A stretch of DNA of 64,000 bases, from the NCBI GenBank assembly GCA_003586115.2, contig QVOM02000034.1, forward strand, positions 17,715,444-17,779,443. Direction: 5' to 3'. This document shows, one piece after another, positions 1 to 10,450 of the stretch. The position numbers and the translations under genes were made by a program. This DNA is from Salvator merianae (taxonomy: Eukaryota > Chordata > Lepidosauria > Squamata > Teiidae). The notes under the pieces were generated by a model, which ran no database searches, had not been told where the DNA came from, and worked only from the letters and a program-made list of their open reading frames with translations. The first letter of the stretch is position 1. Every line of letters starts with the position of its first letter.

Positions 1-199
1 AATGGCTGCTGCAGGAACCAGCTCAACCTCCGCAATGTAATTTTAAATTCCAGTTCTGAACTTACATATGGAGTTTGATTTTACTTCCTCCTCCTCCAAC
101 CAACTGGGCACTTACTTCAACATAATTTGATCTACATGAGATCTTCATCTATTCCTGCTTTACATTGAGAGGAGGGGAAAATTAATTATGGGTGCATTG

Positions 200-343
200 G
201 CTGTAGTAATAAAGAAACGAAAAGGAGCCCAGAGTGGTTCAGACAGATTGTTTTAAGGGCCTCCCTTAGACCTCACTAACATGTAGAAGGGACACTTCTA
301 GACCATTTGCTGGTCCAGCATACCAACTAGTACAGAATGACCT
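200..343 (-). mobile_element. MITE-F fragment (foldback element)
   Basis: About 90 bases from 252 to 342 match, in reverse complement, the left half of the foldback element at 23,712-23,890. Shared blocks include CCTCCCTTAGACC, CATTTGCTGGTC and the degenerate terminus near 330-342. The other arm (200-252) aligns only weakly, so it is probably deleted or decayed. It is non-coding. No target duplication was found. Confidence 0.5.
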
Positions 344-1044
344 TTATTCTCAGTTGTACAACCCCAGATCCTTTTCAACTCCAGATTTATAATAATATCT
401 ATTGTCCAGAACTAGGCAGTTGAACTCCTCTAGATATTCTTTTGGGAAAAAATAATTTGTAAATCTCTGTTTAGTTTCAGAACAAAGAAGAATGTTAAAA
501 ATAGTCCCAGAAGTCAAAGTAGGGATGAATTAAATTGTCAGTTTTGATTTCTCATTTTGACCATCTTAAATTCAGTTCTCTACATGTCTGTGACTGGCTT
601 ACTTTTAAAGAAAGAGAATATGCGGCCCCTTCCAAACTTCATCAGCAGACCAGACCAAGTGGCTCCCTAGTACGCTTAGTCTGCATTGGACTACTGCTGT
701 CCCAGCCCAAAACTGTCCTAAGGGGTCCTATTCCAGTTTACCAGCTGTACAACCATCCCACACTGTTCTGCTTCCAACCTTGATGTTTTCACATCTAGTG
801 TAGAAAAAGGAGTGTTGAAGCCTAAGCACTTTCCTTGAAGATCATTAGCAGAACCCTTGCAGAGAGGGTGGTGTGCTGCCTCAGCCCTACTATTATGCAC
901 TGGATGCAACACCGGAGCAACAGGTGCCTGGGCAAAAGTCTGGCCGAGATGGGTGATGCATGAAAGGGAGATTCAGTTAGGCAGATCTGCACTGCTGCCA
1001 GGGTTGGGCAGGGGCAGACGGCATCTTCAGCCTCTCAATGCAGA
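344..1044. other. Unrecognised sequence
   Basis: I see no repeat, exon or RNA gene that I can support here. The short open frames overlap one another on both strands and resemble no known protein. Confidence 0.4.
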
Positions 1045-1049
1045 CAGTG

Positions 1050-1490
1050 GGCATTTTCATACTTATCACCATGGAATGTTCAACTGCAAACATTCCACGG
1101 TGGTATTGACCACCCAGCATGGACACCGTCTGCACTGTATGACCAGAGTCCTTACCATCAGCGGGATGCCAGCATTCGCTTGATCCTTACCATGGCAACA
1201 GCCAGGAAGTTGTCTGGCTGCTGCCATGGTGACTGGAAGCGCCGTGCCATGTGCAGGTGCACACAGGCCGCAGGTGCAGTTCGGGTGGTGCAGGTGGAAA
1301 CGGGTGCCAATGCACTTTACCAGGAGCTATCAGCTCTCAGTAAAGCTGCGGAGCACTAATTTGTGCTCCACAGCTAGTCGTGCTTGGAGCAGCGATATGC
1401 TGCTCCCGGTCATGAGGGCCTCCCCAAAATGCAGAAGCACTTTGCTAGCGAGTGTCTTGGACACTCACTACTGCAAAGTGTGAGTAGGCC
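1050..1490 (-). mobile_element. TIR-A non-autonomous DNA transposon, complete
   Basis: This 441-bp element is bounded by imperfect terminal inverted repeats (GGCATTTTCATACTT at the left, AAAGTGTGAGTAGGCC at the right). It is flanked by a perfect 5-bp direct repeat, CAGTG, at 1,045-1,049 and 1,491-1,495. Its interior matches other window copies at 8.5, 16.4, 30.7, 39.2, 45.3 and 61.8 kb, with blocks such as GTGCTCCACAGCTAGT and CTCACTA near the right end. It has no transposase frame, so it would have needed one supplied in trans. I infer a cut-and-paste element. The superfamily is not assigned: a 5-bp duplication with GGCC termini fits no common class cleanly. Confidence 0.75.
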
Positions 1491-1879
1491 CAGTGTCTCA
1501 CATTCTCTCCTGGAACAGAATGGACTGGGATAATTGGACCGCTCCAGGCAAGGTAAGTGTTTATTTCATTAATATGTGCACTTTTGTATACAATTTTCAT
1601 ACACACAGTCTTTTGAAAATACTTTTCCCAAACATAATGCATTGTTTGTTTTCGCTAGTGTACACGTTTCCCTAAATTACCCATTTCTGAAAGCTTGTTG
1701 TTGTTGCTGCTAGAAAAATGTATCATAAATTTCTTGTGAATGCACATTTCAGAGGACAGCTGTGTTTCAGTTCCCAGATTGGTTGAGAAGGTGTGAATTT
1801 GGAATTCCTCTCCTACTTCTAATAAGAAAATCACCTGAAATCAAAATTTACATCAGAACTAAAATGAAACTGAAGTATA

Positions 1880-2390
1880 AGTTCCTTTATAAAACCAGAT
1901 CCAATGGTAGCTAAGATGGAGATGCTAACCATAAAATTGGCTTTCACCAATCAGCTGATGACAAAAATACTTCTTAAAGGCGAGATCTCAATTTCTGCTC
2001 CTTTGTAATTGCACTTTTGTGCAACTGTGCAATTCACAGTCGAGTAAAAGCAGGGATAGGTCAGTGAAAAGTGGGGAACATGTGGGGGTCCATTATCGTG
2101 ATAGTGAAGTTAGTGGTCAGCAAATGGACTCTGCCTCACCTCTCCCTGAGACATCCACAGTAGCATGTGTCCCACTATGTGTTGTGTGGTGCTGATGGAA
2201 AAATTGATAGTGACGGGTTATTTGTTGGAAAAAGAGGACTACATCCCCAAAAAGATGCACCTGAGGTGTACACCAACCAGTATGCACTCCCACCTCCCAG
2301 CATTCTTGAAGGAAGCTGTACTGTGCTGTTTGCCCTAGAGCTGCTAAAGCACAGTGCCGGTTTTGCATAAAAGTCCTCTTTAAAAAAAAA
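1880..2390 (+). mobile_element. Degenerate TIR-B relative, left part
   Basis: From about 1,990 to 2,165 the sequence resembles the internal unit of the TIR-B element at 3,560-3,710. Shared pieces are TTTCTGCTC, GTAAAAGCAGGGA, GGGGAACATG and CAGCAAATGGA, in the same order. The match is diverged and the outer end is not recognisable. Together with 5,009-5,450 it may be the two sides of one old element that was later split by an L1 piece and a young TIR-B copy. Confidence 0.4.
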
Positions 2391-2469
2391 AAAAACCAAC
2401 ATAAAAATATATCTTATTCCCAAATGGTTGTGTTCATATAGACCTTTGTTCATTACATTTTGGCTTCTC

Positions 2470-2925
2470 CCCTTCAAAAATTTCTTCTAGAATTCTTGTT
2501 TCTTGCCCCTCCTGGTTTCCCTTCTTCTTCCGACCTCTCTTCTTCATCTTTATTCTTCAAATCCAGCGATAATAAACTCATTCTCTAATTCTTGTAGAAA
2601 GTCAATAAAGGGTTTCCAGTTTTTAACAAACTTATCCACAGTCTTGTTTCTCAATAAATTAGTCAATTTCTCCATCTTTGTGAGATCCATCATTTTAATT
2701 AAGCAATCATCTACCGGAGGTATTTTATCTGTTTTCCATTTTTGTGCATATGCAATTCTAGCTACAGTCACCATGTTGTGAATTAAAGCATTAATATTAT
2801 TAAAGTTGCCCTCTACTATACCTAGTAAATAAAATTCTGGTTTAAAAGGAATGTTTTTAAAGTCCTCTTTCAATTAAGGGAATCATTTCCCTTGTGCCAA
2901 AGGAAAATGTAGGAAACATAGTGTC
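2470..2925 (-). mobile_element. L1 LINE 3' fragment
   Basis: The minus strand carries the last ~107 codons of an L1 ORF2 protein followed by a short 3' untranslated stretch. The fragment is 5'-truncated, as is usual for LINE insertions. The end near 2,470 is set by loss of L1-like sequence, not by a clear poly-A tail. Confidence 0.65.
2550..2873 (-). pseudogene. L1 ORF2 C-terminal fragment
   Basis: The 107-residue frame ends in a stop and has the features of the extreme C terminus of vertebrate L1 ORF2: an IPFKPEFYLLGI-like start, an ARIAYAQKWK block and KNWKPFIDFLQ near the end. This region lies after the endonuclease, reverse transcriptase and cysteine-rich segments, none of which is present. 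It is a relic of a retrotransposition protein and not a host gene. No upstream L1 sequence was recognised beyond about 2,925. Confidence 0.65.
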
Positions 2926-3029
2926 CTTCTTTTTACAAACATGGGAGACAAAGGAAAATGTTGATACATTGTTCTTCTTCCAGAGATAGGAGAGAGTGGA
3001 CTATGGTGACAAGCCAACTATAGAACAGG

Positions 3030-5008
3030 GGCCGCGGTCGGACATCGTCAAAGCAGAGATATGTAATCCGTATAGAAGAGTACGCGCAGTGAATTCGTCC
3101 TTTGGTCGTCCTCTGGTCGTTCCCACAGTTACAGTTTAACACGGAGTCAATTCGTACTTGCTCGTTCCCACACTGATATTTCCCGTGCTTGGCAGTACCC
3201 TTTCTGCCTCCACCCCTCGTCAAATTCTCCTCCCTATGCAGTCAGCGACTGGCTGTGTCAAAATCCCCTCCCTATGCAGTCAGCGATTGGCTGCAGTCCC
3301 AACATTCAAATCTTGACATCACGGGGCGGGAAAGTCAAGCTCTGCTCTTGCTGCTGCCTGGATTCATTTGGCAGCGTTACTATGCATTGTCCATTTGCTC
3401 TATCTACTCAAGCAGAACTTTAAAACTATGGCCGCGGTTGGACATCATCAAGGCAGAGATTTAAAACTATGAAACTTTAAAAAACTAAAAGCTTTTGACA
3501 TGCTAATGAAGTTTCTGCTCTCCTGCTACTGCATTTTAACACAACTGCGCATTTTAAAAGTAGCGTAAAAGCAGGGAGAGGCCCATAACAAAGGGAAAAA
3601 CTGGGGAGGGAACATGGGGTGGGGGTACTATTTTGACAGTGCTGCTATTTTGACAGCAAATGGATTCTGACTCATCTGCCTCGGAGAGATCCCCCGAGCA
3701 TTTGTCACGGGGCGGGAAAGTCAAGCTCTGCGCTTGCTGCTGCCTGGATTCATTTAATATGCATTGTCCATTTGCTCTATCTACTCAAGCAGAACTTTAA
3801 AACTATGGCCGTGGTCGGACATCGTCAAAGCAGAGATTTAAAACTATGAAACTTTAAAAAAACTAAAAGCTTTTGAAATGCTAATGAAATTTCTGCTCTC
3901 CTGCTACTGCACTTTAACGCAAATGCGCATTTTAAAAGTAGCGTAAAAGCAGGAGAGGTCCATAACAAAGGGAAAAACTGGGGAGGGAACGTGGGGGGGG
4001 CTACTATTTTGACAGTGCTGCTATTAAAGAGAAGCGAAGAGAGAGAATAAGAATAATCCGGCAGCTATGCCAAAAGTGGGAGGGGGGAATAAAAGGCAGG
4101 GATCTCAACGTGCAGCTCAACAGGTAAGAACTCGGCTGGAGCAAAGGAATGTGGAAATACAACTCAAGGCAGGCAGGCAGCCTAGTGCGACAAACCACAT
4201 GAACGAGGGCGCAGAGGGAAGGGAGACAGAACTCAGCCGCTGCAACCACAAGTGACCATGAGTTTGGAGAAGTCGCCCGGGAAGCCCCACCTGCAGCCGC
4301 CTCACCTCTCCCCAACAAGTTGCCCAGCCGGGCTACCGTTCAGGCAGGAGCTGGGGTGGGGAAGACCGGTCACCGTGCGCGGGAGCCTCCGTCCAAGGCG
4401 GCGCTGGGGGCTGTTGTTTTAATTCCCCAAGTCTGGCAAGCGAATGTCATCACCGGGGGGGTCTCATCCGCCGCATCGCCAGCAGTAGTAGAAGCAGCAA
4501 CCTCTACTACCTCCGCCTGCTCCGTTGCCCCTTCTCGGCTTTAGCAGGGGCAGCGATGGAGCCCCCCTCCCCACTTCAAGACAGTCCATAACAAGTTTCA
4601 GCTCTTGGGGCAAATTTGGCCAATACGTATCGCAGCGACATGCGGTTTCTTTTCCGCTGACAGCAACGGGGATAATGGAGGTGCTTCCTGCCCATCCACA
4701 AAGTCTGTCATTGGACAGCACCAAATGGGGATCCCTCCCTCTGCACACCCACAAAAAATTACATAATCGCTTTCCTCGTGCCCACAGCACAAAGTAAAGC
4801 GCGCTAGCGATCTGGAACGGCTTGAGAGTTGATAAAATCCGAAGACAAAGTAATGCACATTTAGCCAATTTCATCCGTAAAAATTACGGAATGGGAAGAT
4901 CATGTTGGGCCAGCGGGAAGTGAAGACTGATTAAATGCCATGTCTGTCGGGACAGCGGGAAGTGAAGACGGCCTTTAAACTGATTAAATGCCGGGTCCGA
5001 CCGCGGCC
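3030..5008. mobile_element. TIR-B DNA transposon (Harbinger-like?), complete 1,979-bp copy
   Basis: The ends form a perfect 14-bp inverted repeat (GGCCGCGGTCGGAC at 3,030; its reverse complement ends at 5,008). A 3-bp direct repeat AGG flanks it at 3,027-3,029 and 5,009-5,011. A 3-bp duplication with GG/CC termini is typical of PIF/Harbinger elements, although their usual target is TWA and AGG is not. The interior holds a ~385-bp tandem duplication, then a GC-rich stretch (4,300-4,560), then a right-hand segment rich in short repeats. No frame resembles a transposase or Myb-like protein, so it is non-autonomous. The right ~300 bases match the left end of the element at 39,484 in reverse complement. 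Confidence 0.75.
3320..4027. repeat. Two-unit tandem repeat inside TIR-B
   Basis: Unit 1 starts at 3,320 and unit 2 at 3,706 (both with CACGGGGCGGGAAAGTCAAG). Each unit contains an internal copy of the transposon's own terminus (GGCCGCGGTTGG at 3,430; GGCCGTGGTCGG at 3,807), followed by a TTTAAAACTATGAAAC block, GTAAAAGCAGG and CTATTTTGACAGTGCTGC. Unit 2 lacks about 10 bases (GGCAGCGTTAC region) found in unit 1. The repeat explains why the left terminus appears three times. Confidence 0.8.
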
Positions 5009-5450
5009 AGGGTATTGCCCAAAGTAAATGAAGGATGGTTTCCACTGCATCTTCTCTTTCGTTAAAAAATTCAAACAGCAAGAAAAAAGTCAGTTTGAAG
5101 GCATGAAAGAGGACAACACAGTGGAAATATATGCCGGGTGCTGTTCTCTCTTACCACCCCAATTATGATATTCTCATCCTGCTGAGTACAACATCCAAAG
5201 TCTGTCATTGGATGGCAGGAAATTGGGATCCCTCCCTCTGCACACTCCAAAAAATTATGGTTCCCTCCCAAATAGTCTACTTGCATGTTCTCATATCACA
5301 AAGTAGTACTGACTAACGATCTGAAACAGGCTGAGAACTCTCTTAACCTGAATGCAAAGTAGTCCTGATTTTGGCAATTTAGTTCAGAAAAACTACAGAA
5401 AGGCAAAATTATGTCGGGCCAGTGGAAACTGACAAAAAGCAAGTTTTGCC
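5009..5450. mobile_element. Degenerate TIR-B relative, right part
   Basis: Bases 5,190-5,440 repeat, with many changes, the right end of the young copy at 4,690-4,960. Shared pieces are CAAAGTCTGTCATTGGA, GGGATCCCTCCCTCTGCAC, AACGATCTGAAAC versus GCGATCTGGAACG, and GGGCCAG. It lies directly outside the 3-bp duplication of the young element, so the young copy seems to have landed inside an older family member. Confidence 0.5.
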
Positions 5451-5547
5451 CAATGGGAGCTAAACGGTAGCACTCAAGAGCACCTCCCTAGTGCCCCAAC
5501 AGACTTGGCAGCACTGCAGCATAGCCCTGTAGACTTGTCTAGAGCAC

Positions 5548-5660
5548 GAGTGCTCAAACTATGGCCCCGCTAGGTGCTGATTCTATGCTACTGACCCGCT
5601 GTTCTGGGGCTGGTGGGAGTTGTAGTCCAGGAGTATCTGGAGGACCATAGTTCGAGCGTC
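5548..5660. mobile_element. Short foldback element with GGGAGTTGTAGTCC motif
   Basis: GCTCAAACTATGG (5,552-5,564) pairs with CCATAGTTCGAGC (5,645-5,657) at 12 of 13 positions and encloses about 80 bases. The interior GGGAGTTGTAGTCCAGGA is a string I know as widespread in reptile repeats. A diverged inverted relative may lie near 62,790. It is non-coding, and no target duplication was seen. Confidence 0.5.
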
Positions 5661-7770
5661 CTAGTTTAGACCTTCAGTACTTTCTCACCATTCTTACAGT
5701 CCCAATTCACAGGTCAACACTGACAGACAGAAGCAAGATCCCCATGGGCTCTTAAAGGTGTTGTGGGATTGCTGTGAAATTGTGTCCCTAATGCAGCACA
5801 AGAGAGCTCCCAGGGCAAAGGATGCACACAATCCTGTGCCTTAGGAGCACTCACAGCATGCTTAATGTTCATTAGAACACTATAACTATAAACAACTGGG
5901 GAAAGCTCTGACAGCACCACTCTGTCCGGACATATTTGTCCGGACACGCACTATGTTCATCAGTGAACACAGCAAACAGTCAACTTCTGTGGCCATTTCT
6001 GAAGATCTCAGGCAGAAACACTTATCCAGGAAGCAGAAGTTCCCTGGTTCCATATTCCCTTTGCCTGGAGCAAAGGTAGATATGCAGACGGTACACTGTG
6101 ACCACTGGAGGCATCAGCACAGTCAATTTAAACCTTGGGTTCTTAACCACTGTGCAGAACCTGCCCAATGCAGACATAAACACCATTTCTCACAGTGCAC
6201 CACTTGCACTCTTATGATGGATGCACAAATGCAAATTTTACTTCTTCCCTTATCTTGGTATCCCTTTGTCTCAGAGTGAAATAGCTTTGCAACTGAGTCT
6301 TCAATTGTCGTTGAGGATGCAATCACACAGGACATTTTTGGGATGTTTATTTGCAGGCATTTATGTCCAAAGGATTGCCCCATTTGTGAAAAAAACTTGC
6401 ATCACACAGTTTTTAAAAGAAGCATCCAAAAGCCTCTTACCTTGCTTCTCTCCTCCTCTTTATCTTCGCCTCAAAGCATAGCAACCCCACAATAGCAACA
6501 ACAGCAATCTTCATAGGACACCACTGGTGGGATTTCAGGGTCCTTGATTGGTCTGCCCCTAGCAGCCATTTCCATTGGCTACAGGACCTCCTGTTGCTCC
6601 CCGCTCCAATTGCCCAAAACAACGCACCCACCCTGGAAACTTTTCTTTCTCATCTCTGGAAGAGATGGATAAACAGAGGCTTGGGGAGATGGTTAGTGTT
6701 CTTTTTTTAATTTTATGTGTGTCCCTAGGGTCTCCAAAGCACCCCTGAGGTGTCCTAAAACATGTGTGTGACAAAAACATACCCTCAGTCTCTAAGCATT
6801 CTATTAGCAACTGACAAACTTACAGACTTTATCATAGAGAAAACACATTTTATTTTTGGTTTTTTTCAGTCCCACTTATTAAACAGCAGCAATGGCAGAT
6901 TGAACAATTATAGGAACAGGTTAGCCATTTGGGGGGATAATTTGACAATGCCAAAATTACATGTCTGGATGTTTTTGATCTTTTCCTGTTAAACAAGCTC
7001 TCTCTTTCTCTTTTTTAAATGATGCTGAGGAAGGAACGCAGCCATTCTCCCTATCTCAAAGCTTGCAATTACACAGCTGTGGGCGACACTTTTTCAGGGG
7101 GAAAGAAACCATATGTACTTTAATAATACCTCTGCTTTCTCCCTGCTTTGTGTATCGTATGTTTTTTTTCAAAGGCTGTATTCCTACAGGGCCAAGAGCT
7201 CAATAATGGCGGGAGGCAGGAATGAGATGTCAGTACGGACGACAACAATTCTGCATAGTGATTACACCTAGGATGTGAGAAACCGACACAGTCTTGCCAA
7301 GGCCTCCCCTTAACACGAGCCAAAGCTATTTTGCAGCTTCCCAGAAATATCTCTCTTTCCTCAAACAAATTCTAATTATCAGAAGACAGAGCTGCAGGGG
7401 ACATAGGAATCTTGTACATTTTCTTACTGAGCTCAACAATTGCTGCGAGGACTCCTGTTAATTAATGCTGCAGATTTGCATTTGGGGCTAACTTGATTAC
7501 ATGCTTTGTTCGATTCTTCAGGGAGGAAGGCGGGCATGCATAATTCTCTGGCTCCTGTAGCTGAAGCACAAGGTGGTTTTAACTCCATTGATCACTGTGC
7601 AAGGTCACATGGCGCAAGGAAGGCAGCTTGCATGTGGTAATCCAAAAGTCTTTTTGAAAACAGTTGCCCCTGAACACCTCCAAGCAAGGCCCCAATTCTT
7701 CAGCTGCTCTGTACACAATGGTGCACAACCATCAGTTGGATACAGAGAGGCTTTCATTTATTTACTTAAT
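5661..7770. other. Unrecognised sequence
   Basis: Apart from the small palindrome near 5,930, I recognise no exon, RNA gene or repeat in these 2.1 kb. The open frames are short and occur on both strands. Confidence 0.4.
5924..5945. repeat. Paired GTCCGGAC palindromes
   Basis: The self-complementary octamer GTCCGGAC occurs at 5,924-5,931 and 5,938-5,945, 14 bases apart. It can form a local hairpin. Its role is unknown and it could be a decayed transposon end. Confidence 0.4.
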
Positions 7771-7774
7771 ATAT

Positions 7775-7990
7775 TTGCAGCAGTGGCTGCAGGGTAGTAG
7801 TAGTAGAGAGTCTCAGGTTAAATCCCCAGTATCTCCTCAGAGGAAGGTAATTCCCCTTCTCTCAATTATATCTTCACAACAATCTAGTGAGGTGGGTTAG
7901 GTCGAGAAGCAATGGCTGGCCAAAGGTCATCTAATGAGTTGTCATGAGGAAACATGGATTCAAGCCTTGCATTCTCAGGCCTGCATCTAA
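7775..7990 (+). mobile_element. MIR/L2-tail-like SINE remnant
   Basis: A possible tRNA B-box-like string (CTCAGGTTAAATCCCCAG near 7,812) is followed by TTCACAACAATCTAGTGAGG, AAGCAATGGCTGGCCAAAGG and GGATTCAAGCC. This order resembles the conserved core and 3' part of MIR-type SINEs with an L2-related tail. It is old and diverged, with no target duplication visible. Confidence 0.45.
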
Positions 7991-8514
7991 AGCTATTTCT
8001 GCACGGTGCGCAATGGCACATGCTATGCAGGTCCAATCTTGGGCCACATCAAGGGATCCTGCCTAACATTCTTGCCATCACGTACAGCATTATCAAAGAG
8101 TGAGAAAGACAGACCAAGGTCTAAGGAAGAAAACAGGAAGAAACAAAAAGATGTGCAGATGGAGTACAGGTGAACTGCAGATCATAAATAACTGTAGATC
8201 ATGGAAATATTAAAAAGGAAACAAGCAGTTACATAGCAGGAGAACAGCTGAATGAGTCCTGTTAGGTACATGATAAAAGAGATACAGCATCAAGTAATGC
8301 TATAGTGGGATGTGTTGTAGGAAAATCTTGCAGTGTGTACATCTGAGTGCTTTTCTGATTGCACAACCTAATCATGCTTAAATGAGCTGCAGACAGAGGA
8401 AAATATTGGGCTCCAACTGACATCAGTCTGTGACCACCATGTAACCTTTGTGTCTCTTCTGTCTGCTGCTCTAGTTTCAGCTGTCAAGGTCCTTTGCTAT
8501 CCTTACTTAATGGT
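7991..8514. other. Unrecognised sequence
   Basis: I see no supportable feature here. The right edge is set by the CTTGG duplication of the TIR-A copy at 8,520. Confidence 0.4.
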
Positions 8515-8519
8515 CTTGG

Positions 8520-8989
8520 GGCCTTTTCACACTTTGCACTAGCAAGCGACAGGGACACTTGCTAGCAAAGTGCCTCTGCACTTTGCAGAGGCCCTCGTGA
8601 CCAGGAACAGCATATTGCTGCTCCTGATCATGGATAGCTATGGAGTACAAATTAGCGCTCCACAGCTTTATCAGAATCTGATAACCAGCTCCCAGTACAG
8701 TGCATTCACACTTTGAATGCATGGCTGCACTGCACTCAGCAGCTATGCCTGTGTGATCGTGCAATCACATCTGCATGTGGTGCAGCACTGCTGGTCACCA
8801 TGGCAGCAGCCAGATGCTTCCAGCAGCTAGATGTCATGGCGAAGATCAAGCCAGGACACCAGCATTCACATCGTGAATGGTTGTATCCTGCTAATGGTCA
8901 TGAATACGGCCATACAGTGCAGACAGTGTCCACTCTGCATGGTCAATGTTTGCTGGCAAACATTCCACGGTGCAAAGTTCAAACAGGCC
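8520..8989 (+). mobile_element. TIR-A non-autonomous DNA transposon, complete
   Basis: The copy starts GGCCTTTTCACACTTTGC and ends GCAAAGTTCAAACAGGCC. It is flanked by a perfect 5-bp direct repeat CTTGG (8,515-8,519 and 8,990-8,994). It shares internal blocks with the other TIR-A copies: CTTGCTAGCAAAGTGC, GCTCCACAGCT, a CACCATGGCAGCAGCCAGATG block, and GTTTGCTGGCAAACATTCC. At 470 bp with no transposase frame, it is non-autonomous. With the 1,050-1,490 copy it gives two independent cases of a 5-bp duplication next to GGCC ends. Confidence 0.75.
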
Positions 8990-8994
8990 CTTGG

Positions 8995-9345
8995 TTTCCG
9001 TTTCAAATAGCCTTCAGTTAGTACCTTCACACTCCTTTCTAGATAGCTATTCTGGATGATAAAGCTCAGATTGATGAAAAGCTTTCCAAGGGTTTGACTG
9101 TTTCTGTTTTGTGTCCCATCAATTAGTATAGTTTATCAGGAAGGAAGGAAAATGAACTTCTGCACTATATTTTGCCAACTTGGTTTCTCCATCAATTCCT
9201 CTGCTACTTTACTGCTTTGGAAAAGGATCAAGAGAGTTATAGTCTGAAAAAGAGTTTTTTGTCAGATTCTGTGCACACATATATCTCTCAGTTCTTTTTT
9301 AAATACTGCATCTTCTCAGCCAAGGTCTGGGAGCCATCTACAGGT
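8995..9345. other. Unrecognised sequence
   Basis: No repeat or gene is supported between the TIR-A copy and the TIR-C-like piece. Confidence 0.35.
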
Positions 9346-9347
9346 CT

Positions 9348-9545
9348 AAGGCCCTTTCTCACCCCTCTATAATTTGAACCAGTGGGTCTGGGCCAGTCAG
9401 GCCCTCTGGTTTGGACCACAGAAAGATGTGGTCTGGAACAGCAGTGCCTCCACAACAGCGCTGGTCCGGACTAGCTCCCATCCCAGCCACAAAGCTTGTG
9501 TGAGCTTTGGGGCTGGGTTCCAAGTGCACCAAAAGACTAGGGGTG
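9348..9545. mobile_element. TIR-C-like fragment
   Basis: The left edge GGCCCTTTCTCACCC resembles the TIR-C terminus. The phrases GTGGGTCTGGGCC, GTCTGGAACAGCAGTG and TGTGTGAGCTTTGGGGC recur in the TIR-C copies at 11.8 and 25.7 kb. The right end is not identified, so the extent is approximate. Confidence 0.45.
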
Positions 9546-10340
9546 TGTTCAGACAGGGTATTTTAGTCGCTTTTCAGGTGCATCTAAGCTGGGGAGTCCA
9601 TAAAGTCTTGCCCAGAATTCACCCACGCGCATCTCCGTGGCTACCTAGGTCAACTCTTCCATATTTGCCTTTTCAGTGCTCTCTGGTCACCTTAGAGCTG
9701 AGTGGGAACCACCTCAACCAATCAGAGCCTTGCAGGAACCCGTGGGACAATAGCACAGGAAGGGAGGGGCACCAGTAAGCTCTCTTGCTGGTGCAGGGAA
9801 ACTTTTCAAACTTCTATCCTGCCTTCTGTACTTAAAAAGAGCACACTGGGCATTAGTAGCGAGGCGTGGGAGAGAGAGTGAAACATTTCACAAGGCATCG
9901 GGAATCAGAGAAGGAGAGCAACCTCTTTACATTGCCTTCCTTAAATTAGAGAAGCACAATGGATTTCTTATAACGTGGAATGAGCGAAGAGAGAGGCTTG
10001 ACGTTTCTTTTGCAAACAGAAAAACCCTGGCAGTTAAGGACTTAAGGACTTGGAAACTGCTTCAACAGAGAGGCTAGGACTGGTCTATCAGTGAGCAGCA
10101 CCCTTTGCAGGCTGTGATGTTGGATCGCTGAATCACCTCATTGCATAACTGTGTGTGGAAGGCTTTTCTCCTGTGCTCCCAGGAATTATTTGCGCCTTTT
10201 ATGCAGGTGATTGTGACTTGTAATATGTGACTTGTTAGATGCAATCCCAGAATCTTTCAATCATGTGATTTTGGAATCAGTAGCTGCTTTGATACTGAAG
10301 CCCTGAGCCTTTTAAACACAGAGAGACAAGTGGTCACAAC

Positions 10341-10362
10341 TGTGGTCTTCAAGGAGACCACA
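10341..10362. repeat. Inverted repeat (8-bp arms)
   Basis: TGTGGTCT and AGACCACA are perfect complements around a 6-base loop. It sits 56 bases before a longer palindrome, so the two may belong to one decayed foldback element. Confidence 0.55.
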
Positions 10363-10417
10363 AGGCAACAAGGCAGGCGTGCACTCAACAAGCTTCCTCC
10401 ACTCAAAGCCGCCACGT

Positions 10418-10450
10418 GGAACTGTCAGCTGGTTACCAGCTGACAGCTCC
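10418..10450. repeat. Near-perfect 33-bp palindrome
   Basis: CTGTCAGCTGGT and ACCAGCTGACAG are perfect 12-bp arms separated by a single T. The pairing extends outward to 16 bases with one mismatch (GGAA versus GCTCC). Such a tight palindrome can extrude as a cruciform. I cannot link it to a named element. Confidence 0.65.

Noticed and set aside
4060..4560. GC-rich stretch as a possible CpG-island promoter
   Set aside because: It lies wholly inside a TIR-B transposon bounded by inverted ends and a 3-bp duplication. No exon follows it.
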